Part shown: piece by piece, positions 27,699-35,321 of the stretch
Layout of the letters: each line of letters opens with the position of its first letter
Numbering within the stretch: the stretch's first letter is position 1
Source of the DNA: Xanthomonas sp. Leaf148
GTDB taxonomy: Bacteria > Pseudomonadota > Gammaproteobacteria > Xanthomonadales > Xanthomonadaceae
Direction of reading: 5' to 3'
Assembly: GCF_001423585.1 (NCBI RefSeq)
Contig: NZ_LMOP01000008.1
Coordinates: forward strand, 1,625,118 to 1,689,117
Length of the DNA: 64,000 bases
Notes under the pieces: model-generated
Seen by the model: the letters and a program-made list of their open reading frames with translations, nothing else
What the model was told of the DNA's origin: nothing
Database searches by the model: none
Position numbers and translations under genes: made by a program

Positions 27699-29492
27699 TC
27701 AGTGCCCCACGATGCGAAGGTTGAAGGACTTGAGCGCGGCGGTCTTGGTGGGTTCGGTCATGTCGGTGACTTCCAGTGTCCAGGTGCCGAGCGAGGACTC
27801 GTCCAGAAACGCATTGCTGGAGGTGAGGTCGATGTAGAAGCCGGTCTTGGCATAGGCCGCGGGGTCCAGGACCGAGAACGGCGTGGCCACCACACTGCGG
27901 GTGCCGCCGGGCGAGATGAGCACCACGCGCAGATTGCTCGGCGTCAGATGCGCAGACTGCAACGACAACTGCACTGCTTCGATCTTCATCGCCTGAGTGA
28001 TGCGGATGCGCAGCGTGCCCGGCCGTGCCGGCCCGCCGATCTGGCTGGGCGGATTGGTGGACGCGACCCATTGCGTATCGCGCATGGGTGGCAGTGGCGT
28101 GAAGTAGCTCGCCTTGTAGACGGCTGCCGCGCCATCGGCCAAGCCGAACCCGTACCAATTGCTGAAGCGGTGTCCGGCGGCATTGGTGATCCAGCCCGGG
28201 TCGATCACGCTGCCCTGGTAGACCGCACGCGGCTGCCAGGGGTCGATCTGGCGTGCAGTGGTGGCCAGGATGTATTTGACATCGCGTGCGCTCAGTCTGG
28301 GGTTGGCACTCAATATCAGCGCCGCGACGCCGGAAACGGTAGGAGCCGCTGCGGAAGTGCCGTTCATGATGGCGTTGTAGTTGCACGATCCATCGATCTT
28401 GGAGCCACTGGTGTCCAAGGCATTGATAGGTGTGAGGCCGTCGAAGTTGGAACCTGCAGAGCAACCGCTCAGGTCGGTGGTGACAATCGCCGGGTCGTAA
28501 ATAGTCCGAAGGTCGATGTCTGGAGCGAACTTGCGCTGATATCCGTATTCGCCGCCAATTCCGGAGATCCAGAGCGCTGAGCCGGGCGTGGAGTACGACG
28601 AACGCACTCCCTTCGCGTTAACGCTGCCGACCACGATGGTGCCAACCAGACTGTTGATCGCCTCGATGTTGTTCAGCGTACAACCGACATTCAATGCGCG
28701 TGTCGTGTCAGGGCACAGATCGATGGTATTGCCTTCCGCATCGTCGATCAGGAAATCTTGGAAGTTGTTGCCTGACGACTTGACGTAGATGCCGCCAAGA
28801 CCGCTGCGGGTCGAGCGCATCAATGTTTCCCAGGAGCGTTGCTCTGCCCGAGTAAAATCGAGGTAGAACGATGCATTCGTTCCCCAGCTGTTGTTGAATA
28901 CATCGATATTGCGTCCCTCCGGTCCCTCACCCCATGCGTAAAGGACGGCTGCGTAGTTTCTGGACGAATCGCGTGCCAGGAAGTCGAATCCTGCCAGCAG
29001 CACGTCCGGCGCCACCCCGCGCCCGCCGCGGCCGTTCCAGCCGACCGCGCCGATGATGCCGGCCACGGAGGTACCGTGGCCGCTACCCGGATCGATCGGC
29101 GTGGGGTCGTGCGAGCCGTCGCCAAAGTTGTAGGACCCGTTGGGCAGAATGTTTTCGGACATGTCTTCATGCGCCAATTCCAGTCCGTCATCCACCACAC
29201 CGACGCGTACGCCACGGCCGCGGATGTTCAGCGAATGCAGGATGTCCACATCCATATCGACGCCGGGCACCGGGCGGCTGTCGGCGATCACGGCCTGTCC
29301 CTGATTGGAAATGTGCCATTGGTAGCGCAGCAGTGGATCGTTGCCCTTGGAGCTGGCAGTGGTGGTGGCAGTGGAGTTGGCGGTGATGGTGGCCGCGGTC
29401 ACTGGCGTATCGGCCAGTGCGGGGAGTGACGCGCCTGTGATCAGTAAGGCACCGATCAACAGCGCGAGAGGGCGCCTGCGATAAGAGTTCAT
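27699..29492 (-). CDS. Kexin-like S8 serine protease with P-domain, module 2
   Basis: A 597-residue secreted protease, paralogous to the one at 25166-26992. Signal peptide residues 1-27 (LLIGALLITGASLPALA), a short Thr/Ala-rich linker, then NDPLLRYQWHISNQGQ. The catalytic residues are Asp101 (VVDDG), His139 (GSGHGTSVAG) and Ser380 (MNGTSAAAP), with Asn242 for the oxyanion hole; a P-domain covers about 490-597. As in module 1 there is no long propeptide. It is the first gene of the leftward cluster, so the promoter should be in the 889-bp gap on its right. Confidence 0.93.
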   Translation of the reverse strand: MNSYRRRPLALLIGALLITGASLPALADTPVTAATITANSTATTTASSKGNDPLLRYQWHISNQGQAVIADSRPVPGVDMDVDILHSLNIRGRGVRVGVVDDGLELAHEDMSENILPNGSYNFGDGSHDPTPIDPGSGHGTSVAGIIGAVGWNGRGGRGVAPDVLLAGFDFLARDSSRNYAAVLYAWGEGPEGRNIDVFNNSWGTNASFYLDFTRAEQRSWETLMRSTRSGLGGIYVKSSGNNFQDFLIDDAEGNTIDLCPDTTRALNVGCTLNNIEAINSLVGTIVVGSVNAKGVRSSYSTPGSALWISGIGGEYGYQRKFAPDIDLRTIYDPAIVTTDLSGCSAGSNFDGLTPINALDTSGSKIDGSCNYNAIMNGTSAAAPTVSGVAALILSANPRLSARDVKYILATTARQIDPWQPRAVYQGSVIDPGWITNAAGHRFSNWYGFGLADGAAAVYKASYFTPLPPMRDTQWVASTNPPSQIGGPARPGTLRIRITQAMKIEAVQLSLQSAHLTPSNLRVVLISPGGTRSVVATPFSVLDPAAYAKTGFYIDLTSSNAFLDESSLGTWTLEVTDMTEPTKTAALKSFNLRIVGH

Positions 29493-30315
29493 TCCGTTTT
29501 AGTCCAGTCAAGGGTAGGCACGATCGACGCGACACAGTTCCCCTCCGGCCGATCAGACAATCGGCCAGTGCAACGGCTTCAACAGATTCGGGCGGTGCCT
29601 ATCGAGCCCGAATCAGAAGCATCAGGGGACGTCTAGGTGAATCCACGCGGCAGCGGCCGCGGCGAGCAAAACCGATCAGGCAGCGCCGAACAGATGCGCT
29701 TGGCAGTGCCAGCACGCAGTCAGGGTCAGGTGGGATCGGATGAGACGTGCAGGAGAACAACGCGAAGAAGCAGTAACAGGGTCCATGTCCATGTATCCCG
29801 AAAGAGCCAGTGAAACGCATCGATCCGAAACGCTGGATGGATGCGACCGGGTCATCAGTCGGCTCCCCTGTGCGCGTCCGCGCAGCCGACGCTGGCAATG
29901 CGAATGCAGTGGCAGCGATTCGATTAAAGAGGGCCCATTCCGCGCTCGCAAGCTGAGCGCCAGAAGACAGTCGCGTGACTGGTTGCGCAATTTATGCCAG
30001 GCATGCGTATTCACGCGCGCAAAGCGAAGTTTTCGGCCGCGGAATTGGCCGCAATAGTGTGAAATGTATTGCGTGCCAATAGGCACAACGCATCACGATG
30101 CGTGGGTCCGCTTCGCATCCGGGTCGGCGCACTGCGCAGATTGCGACGTTCATGCGCATCTGTCGCAGTGATGCGATGCCATACGATTCAGGACTGAGAT
30201 GCTTTATGAGGGCGCGCGGCCAACGGCGCCTGGGCCGACATCCATGTCACCCGCATCGTTCAATGCAGCGTAGGGACGTGCCGGCCCGGTGACAGCATGG
30301 GCTGTCGCAATAGAA
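29493..30315. promoter_or_regulatory. Long upstream region of the protease cluster
   Basis: More than 800 bp without a credible gene between the protease cluster start and the terminator of the TonB receptor gene. It must contain the protease promoter. A small perfect hairpin, GTGCC-AATA-GGCAC, lies at 30073-30086. No PIP box, CRP site or dispersed repeat was recognised. Its size is unusual for this compact genome. Confidence 0.5.
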
Positions 30316-30354
30316 AAGGCGTCGATCCCGCGCGTGCCCCGGGATCGACGCCTT
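30316..30354 (-). terminator. Rho-independent terminator of the TonB receptor gene
   Basis: A perfect 14-bp inverted repeat, AAGGCGTCGATCCC (30316-30329) and GGGATCGACGCCTT (30341-30354), with an 11-base loop. On the minus strand it is followed by TTCTA, so the stem ends in a TTTTCTA tail. It lies 27 bases after the receptor stop codon. Confidence 0.88.
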
Positions 30355-30381
30355 GATGCTGCGATGTCTTGAACCTGTCAG

Positions 30382-32760
30382 CTACCAGCGATACGCCACC
30401 GACATCTGGTACTGCCGCCCGGCAATCGGCCGGCCCATGAACACACCGCCGGTCGCCGCACCCGGCACGCGCACGTTGCCTTCGGTGAGCCCCAGCGTAT
30501 CGGTGACGTTGCTGCCGCTGGCGGTCACTTCCCAATGCTCGCCCACATGCAGATTGGCGCCGATATCGACCATGTCGTAGGAGGGCAGGCGTTGGCTGTT
30601 GGCCAGATCGGCAAAGCGATCGCCGATGTAGGAGTACGTGGCAAATACCTTGAGATCGCCGAACGGCAGCATCCAGTAATAACTCGGTGTGAGCCGGAAC
30701 TGCCGCTTGGGTTGGCGCATCACCTGGTTGCCGGTGAACTCGCGATAGTTGCGGTATTTCGCATCCAGCCATACCCCGGTACCGGCCAGCTCGAAGCCAC
30801 CGAACGGGCGGATCGCGCCTTCCACCTCCAGGCCGCGCGCGCGCGAATCGCCAACGGCGGTGAAGTTATCGCCATTGGCCAGGAATGCCTGGAACGGCGA
30901 ATTCTTGAACGTGTTGTAGAACGCGGTGAGATACAGATCGTAGGCGCTGGCACCGGACTTGAGGCCAAGCTCGTACTGGTCCACTTCCTGGACGCGGTTC
31001 TGACCATCGCGCAGGTTGTCGAAGCCGGGAAACTTCACACCCGAGTTGACGCGCGCGAACAGGCTATTGCTGTCATTGAGTTTGAAGTTCAAGCCGGCCG
31101 TCCACGAGAACGCCTCGTCGTCCTGATCGATGCGACGTGTGGTCGCCAAGGCCAGCGAGGTGGCGTTGTCGTACAAGGTGGCGGGGTTGCCATCCAGGTC
31201 CACCGTGCTGGTGTCGTGCACATTGCCGGTTACGCTCTGGCGCTCGTAGCGTGCGCCCAGGTCCAGGCGCAGCCGATCGTTGAGTTCCCACTCGTCAGCC
31301 ACGAAGGCGGCGATGTTTTCACCGTCGTAGTTGGCGCGCAGATTCAAGAACGCGGTGCTGGTGAAGCCCTGGCGCGTGGCCTGGCGTCCATCGTCCAATG
31401 CCACGTCGATGCGACGCGCGTTGTTCTGTGCGGTGAGCAACATGGTGTTGCCCAGGTACCAGGTATCGGCCGAGGAATATTTGGCGTAGTACGCGCCCAC
31501 GGTCAAGGTATTGCCGGCAAACAGCTCGCGGCTCAAGCGCAGATCGTTGGTAAAGGAATTCAGGCGCTTGTCCACCGACCACCAGCCGGCTTCGAGCACT
31601 TGTTGATTCGGGTCGACGGCGCCGCCGCCATTGGTATAGGTCGCGCTACCGCTGCTGCCATAGCCAGCAATGAAATCGCTCAACCGCAGAGGTGCATCGC
31701 CGGTGAACAATGCATAGGTCGGCGCGCTGCCGCTCATCACGTTGAAGCGGTCGGCAATGGTCCAGTCGCCGATTTCCCAGTTCAGTTCGCCGCCGAATAC
31801 ATCGATGTTGACACCGCGCCCATCGGCCAGGTCGCGTTGCACGGTCTCACCGTTCGGCCCGACCAGCAGATCCACGTTGCGGAAATCGCGACCGAGCAAG
31901 GTGCCGGTCTGCGCATTCAAGCCAGGGAAGCTGGACAAGTCGTTGCCGTTATTGCGCGACAGCAGCGGAATGGCGGTGTAGAAGGCGTTGTTGTCGTCGG
32001 TATGACGCGCATAGAACGACAGCTCGCCGCTGTCCCAACGCTTGCTCAAGGTGGCGCTGAACTGGCCGCCCTTGTCGGCAGAAAACTGCGGGTCGCGCAC
32101 GCCATCGGTTTCGCGAAAGAAGCCGCCCACGCTGTAGTACCAGCCATTGCCCATCGGCCCGCTGTTGAACACATCGATGCGGCGCAAATCATTGTTGCCG
32201 CCGGTCAGCCGCACGCTGCCCTCCGGCTCGTCCTGGCCTTTTTTCTGGATGAAGTTGACCGTCAGCCCGGGTTGCCCGTTGGAAAAGATCGGGCTGGAGC
32301 CGCCACGCAGCACTTCCATGCGCTCGACGGTGTCGTCGACGCGGAACAGCGTGGAGTTCTCCAGAAACGACAGGGTCGGCGGCGGAAACAGCGGTGAGCC
32401 ATCCAACTGCATGGTCACAAACGGCGCGTCGCCTTCGGAAGGCATACCACGCACGAAGATGTTGGCACCGGTGCCGCCGCCGCTGGGCTCGGCCCACACG
32501 CCCGGTACGATCTTCAACAGGTCGGCAGTGCTCTGCGGCACCGCTTGCTGGATCTGTTCGGGGCTGGCGGTGGTGATCGAAAAGCTGGCATCGCGCTTGG
32601 CCAATCCCTTGAAGCGCGCGGTACCGCTGACGATCACCGCATCCAGCGTGGTGGCGTCCTGCTTGGTTGTCTCTTGCGGTGCGGTCTGCGCGTGCGCCAT
32701 CGGCGCAAGCAAGGTGGCGATGGTCAGCGATAACGCGTAGCGGGGCATGGATGAAGTCAT
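30382..32760 (-). CDS. TonB-dependent outer-membrane receptor
   Basis: A 792-residue TonB-dependent transporter. The ATG at 32760 has an AAGGAA ribosome site and starts a signal peptide (MTSSMPRYALSLTIATLLAP, cleavage after AHA at 23); an in-frame ATG at 32850 is rejected. A TonB-box-like stretch (LDAVIVSGTA) precedes the plug domain (about residues 45-165; IFVRGMPSEGDAPFVTMQLD). A 22-strand barrel follows and ends in the aromatic YRW typical of outer-membrane proteins. The plug and barrel resemble iron-siderophore receptors, but no partner genes (siderophore synthesis, periplasmic binding protein or FecI/FecR) are adjacent, so the ligand is unknown. Confidence 0.9.
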   Translation of the reverse strand: MTSSMPRYALSLTIATLLAPMAHAQTAPQETTKQDATTLDAVIVSGTARFKGLAKRDASFSITTASPEQIQQAVPQSTADLLKIVPGVWAEPSGGGTGANIFVRGMPSEGDAPFVTMQLDGSPLFPPPTLSFLENSTLFRVDDTVERMEVLRGGSSPIFSNGQPGLTVNFIQKKGQDEPEGSVRLTGGNNDLRRIDVFNSGPMGNGWYYSVGGFFRETDGVRDPQFSADKGGQFSATLSKRWDSGELSFYARHTDDNNAFYTAIPLLSRNNGNDLSSFPGLNAQTGTLLGRDFRNVDLLVGPNGETVQRDLADGRGVNIDVFGGELNWEIGDWTIADRFNVMSGSAPTYALFTGDAPLRLSDFIAGYGSSGSATYTNGGGAVDPNQQVLEAGWWSVDKRLNSFTNDLRLSRELFAGNTLTVGAYYAKYSSADTWYLGNTMLLTAQNNARRIDVALDDGRQATRQGFTSTAFLNLRANYDGENIAAFVADEWELNDRLRLDLGARYERQSVTGNVHDTSTVDLDGNPATLYDNATSLALATTRRIDQDDEAFSWTAGLNFKLNDSNSLFARVNSGVKFPGFDNLRDGQNRVQEVDQYELGLKSGASAYDLYLTAFYNTFKNSPFQAFLANGDNFTAVGDSRARGLEVEGAIRPFGGFELAGTGVWLDAKYRNYREFTGNQVMRQPKRQFRLTPSYYWMLPFGDLKVFATYSYIGDRFADLANSQRLPSYDMVDIGANLHVGEHWEVTASGSNVTDTLGLTEGNVRVPGAATGGVFMGRPIAGRQYQMSVAYRW

Positions 32761-33226
32761 GATGATTTCCTTCTGTCGCAGCAACCGGTAGATCCCGTCG
32801 CAGTGGACGGCTTGCTGCCTGAAAAAGTGACTTGCCGCACAGGAATGCATCGATGGTGCAACAAGCCTGCACAGCGCGTGTTGCTGTTCTAACGGAGTCG
32901 CGCATAAAAGCTGTTGTGCGCCGCGTCAACGCATGCAGCGATCGACGTGTGCGTGATGCGCGAGCGTACGCATGGATCGAGCGGCGCTAGGGCAGCTCGG
33001 GAAACGGGTGTGCAGCTGCCAGGCGGACGCAGCTGATGCTCGCTGCGGCGTGTGCCACGCATACATCCCGATTCCTCCGCGTCGCCGCACCAAACTGACG
33101 ACGGCTCGCTACGTTTTGTTAGCGGCTCTTGGCGCGCATGTTGACTCGAACGCATGCAGTGGCAACCACGCGCGATCGCTGCTGCGCGCAGCGTGCCGAA
33201 GATGATTGCGTTGTTCTACGCGCGTC
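32761..33226. other. Intergenic region with repeat copy B
   Basis: A 466-bp gap between the MFS stop and the TonB receptor start. The left half should hold the receptor promoter; no Fur box or cobalamin riboswitch motif was recognised. The right half holds dispersed-element copy B (32989-33129). Confidence 0.6.
32989..33129 (-). repeat. MITE-like dispersed element, copy B
   Basis: A 141-bp copy in reverse orientation. Its right end reads GTTTTGTTAGCGGCTCT, and the block CTGACGACGGCTCGCTACG is the complement of CGAGCAGTCGTCAG found in copies C and D. The left end (AGGGCAGCTCGGGAAACG) is more diverged. It lies 97 bp beyond the MFS stop codon. Confidence 0.75.
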
Positions 33227-34456
33227 TTATGTCGCGGCAACAGTGCGCAGCGGCGCCGCTTCGCGAATCGGCAGGTTGATCAGCGCGGCCGCAACCGCAA
33301 GCACCATGTCGCCGTACCACATCCAGCTGTAGTCGCCGCTGTGTTCCAGCACCACTCCGCCCAGCCAGGCGCCGAAGAAACCGCCGAGCTGGTGCGAGAG
33401 CAAGGTCAGGCCGAACAACGTGCCCATGTAGCGCGGACCGAACAGCTTGCCGATCAATCCCGCAGTCGGTGGCACCGTTGCCAGCCAGGTGAAGCCTAGC
33501 GCCGCAGCGAACAGATAGAACGTCAGCGGTGTGGGCGGTGCGAGCAGGTACACGCCGATCAGCACCGCGCGGCTGGCATACATCGCGCATAGCAACCACT
33601 TCATGCGCACGCGTTCGCCCAGCTTGCCGGCGACCAGACTGCCGGCCACATTGAACAGGCCGATCAGCGCGATCGACACTGCCGAGACGCTGGCCGGCAA
33701 CCCGCACAGCGCCACCTCGCCGGGCAGATGCGTGACCAGGAAGGCGATATGCACCCCGCAGGTGAAAAAGCCCAGATGCAGGCACCAATAACTGCGGTCG
33801 CGTACCGCCAGACTTAGTTGCGCGCGCAGACCGATGTCATCGGCCGCGCGCACAGATGCGCTGCCCGCTGCGGATGGCACGCGGCGCAACGGCCAGGCCA
33901 GCGGCAAGGTCAGCAGCGACACCAACGCCAGGCCGAGCATCGCCTTGGCCCAGCCGGCCGCGCCGATCATCACCTGCACCAACGGGGCGAAGACGAACTG
34001 GCCCAGCGAACCGCCGGCATTGATCAATCCGGCCGCAAACGAACGCCGTTCCGGTGCGATGCGACTCGCGGTGGCGCCGATCAACACTGAAAAACTGCCA
34101 GCGCCGGCACCGGCTGCCGCCAACACGCCCAGCGACACGATCAAGCCCCATTCGCTGGCCAGCCACGGCGTCAGCGCCAATCCCAACGACAGCAACACGC
34201 CGCCGAACAGCAGCACCGGCAGCGGCCCGCGCTGATCGGCGATTGCACCGAACACCGGTTGCACCGCGCCCCAGACCAATTGCCCGATCGCCAGCGCGAA
34301 GCTGATCGAGGCGATACCGATGCCGGTCTGCCGATGGATCGGCTCGACGAACAGCCCGGTGGTCTGGCGCGCGCCCATGGTCAGCATCAGCATCGCCGAG
34401 GCGGTGAGCAGCAGGCCCCATTGCGCACCGGCGCGCGCTGTCGCCGATGCGCTCAT
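33227..34456 (-). CDS. MFS transporter
   Basis: A 409-residue major facilitator with twelve predicted helices, similar in style to CynX/NimT-like or monocarboxylate-type exporters. The N-terminal half contains QLVWGAVQPVFGAIADQRGP, the usual cytoplasmic loop 2-3 motif. The start ATG (34456-34454) overlaps the stop of the MarR gene in an ATGA, so the two are translationally coupled. It is probably a drug or aromatic-compound exporter under MarR control; the substrate is unknown. Confidence 0.9.
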   Translation of the reverse strand: MSASATARAGAQWGLLLTASAMLMLTMGARQTTGLFVEPIHRQTGIGIASISFALAIGQLVWGAVQPVFGAIADQRGPLPVLLFGGVLLSLGLALTPWLASEWGLIVSLGVLAAAGAGAGSFSVLIGATASRIAPERRSFAAGLINAGGSLGQFVFAPLVQVMIGAAGWAKAMLGLALVSLLTLPLAWPLRRVPSAAGSASVRAADDIGLRAQLSLAVRDRSYWCLHLGFFTCGVHIAFLVTHLPGEVALCGLPASVSAVSIALIGLFNVAGSLVAGKLGERVRMKWLLCAMYASRAVLIGVYLLAPPTPLTFYLFAAALGFTWLATVPPTAGLIGKLFGPRYMGTLFGLTLLSHQLGGFFGAWLGGVVLEHSGDYSWMWYGDMVLAVAAALINLPIREAAPLRTVAAT

Positions 34457-34875
34457 GTGGCGGTATCCAGCACGGCGTCCAGGCGGTCCAGCGTGGCATG
34501 CAGCTGCGCGGTGGGCGCTGCACCGAACAGCGTCTCGATGCGTTGCTGTGCGGCGAGCCAGTGCGGTTGTGCGCGCCGCAGCAACCCACGGCCGCTGCGG
34601 CTCAGGATCAGCCACGTTTGCCGGGCATCTTCGCCGCGCTGAGTGGTGATCCATCCAGCGGCAAGCAAAGGCTTGAGATTGCGGGTGAGGGTGGTGCGGT
34701 CCATGCCCAAGGCCTGTGCCAGCGTGCCCAGCGACTGCGCTGTATCGAGCCGGCGCAGGATCGAATACGCGTTGAGGCTCAGCCCCACCGGTGCCAGCGC
34801 ATGGTCGTACAGCTGCGACATCCGACGCGCCGCCCGGCGCAAATGAAAGCAGGTGCAGTTGGAAGTGCTGGACAT
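34453..34875 (-). CDS. MarR family transcriptional regulator
   Basis: A 140-residue MarR-type winged-helix regulator. The DNA-binding region is at about residues 45-100 (LGTLAQALGMDRTTLTRNLK and GEDARQTWLILSRSGRGLL). The ATG at 34875 is chosen over an upstream start at 35073 because the extension has no protein character and crosses the operator. It overlaps the MFS gene by four bases (ATGA). A Cys pair near the N terminus (NCTCFHL) could be redox-sensitive. An inverted repeat just upstream is a likely autoregulatory site. Confidence 0.9.
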   Translation of the reverse strand: MSSTSNCTCFHLRRAARRMSQLYDHALAPVGLSLNAYSILRRLDTAQSLGTLAQALGMDRTTLTRNLKPLLAAGWITTQRGEDARQTWLILSRSGRGLLRRAQPHWLAAQQRIETLFGAAPTAQLHATLDRLDAVLDTAT

Positions 34876-34895
34876 GAACGCGCTCCGCAGGATGT

Positions 34896-34918
34896 GCGCA
34901 TATTGCGTGTATATGCAC
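34896..34918. promoter_or_regulatory. Candidate MarR operator
   Basis: GCATAT (34898-34903), 7 bases, ATATGC (34911-34916): a perfect 6-bp inverted repeat with partial extension on both sides. It lies 22-41 bases upstream of the marR ATG, where bound protein would cover the promoter. Confidence 0.55.
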
Positions 34919-35264
34919 TTATCTACAAGTGGCCAGCCGTGCTGCAGCTTCCCAAGCAACCGCGCTTTTCCACAATGTTGTAGTCCCCCAACCAGCCACG
35001 TAGGAGCGCACCCGGGCGCGACCACGCATGACCGTGACCGGTTCGCGCGGTAGAGCGCGCACTGCCATATCAAGCTCCGAGGACAAGATCCACCGGTGTT
35101 GCGAAACAGCCAGCGCTGTTACACAGGGACTACCGCTGTGCAATGAAGGCTGCACAACGCGTCGGCGTTGTCCCGGTGCCGGCCCGTCCGTGCGATTCGG
35201 GTTGCGACAAGCACTACATCCCAAGCGCGGCAATCCGATCGGCAACCGATCGACAACCCCACAC
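34917..35264. other. Intergenic region upstream of the MarR-MFS operon
   Basis: About 350 bp between the marR operator and the terminator of the next receptor gene; both flanking genes read leftward. It contains a GTAGGAGCGCACCCGGGCGC block at 35000 that resembles the left arm of the inverted repeat at 17556, and a small hairpin AACAGC-CAGC-GCTGTT at 35105-35120. No gene is supported. Confidence 0.45.
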
Positions 35265-35288
35265 AAAAAAGGCCGCCCGAAGGCGGCC
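35265..35288 (-). terminator. Rho-independent terminator of the ZnuD-like receptor gene
   Basis: GGCCGCC (35271-35277), CGAA, GGCGGCC (35282-35288): a perfect 7-bp GC-rich stem. On the minus strand it is followed by six T (35270-35265). It lies 33 bases after the receptor stop codon. Confidence 0.92.
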
Positions 35289-35321
35289 TCGCTTCTACTC
35301 AGCGGGGGAGAGAGACCGCTG

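Noticed and set aside
32761-32988. Cobalamin riboswitch before the TonB receptor
   Set aside because: The conserved B12-box and other core elements are not recognisable.
35000-35065. Complete REP hairpin at 35000
   Set aside because: Only the left arm is clear; the right arm pairs at a few bases, so it is noted as a half-element only.
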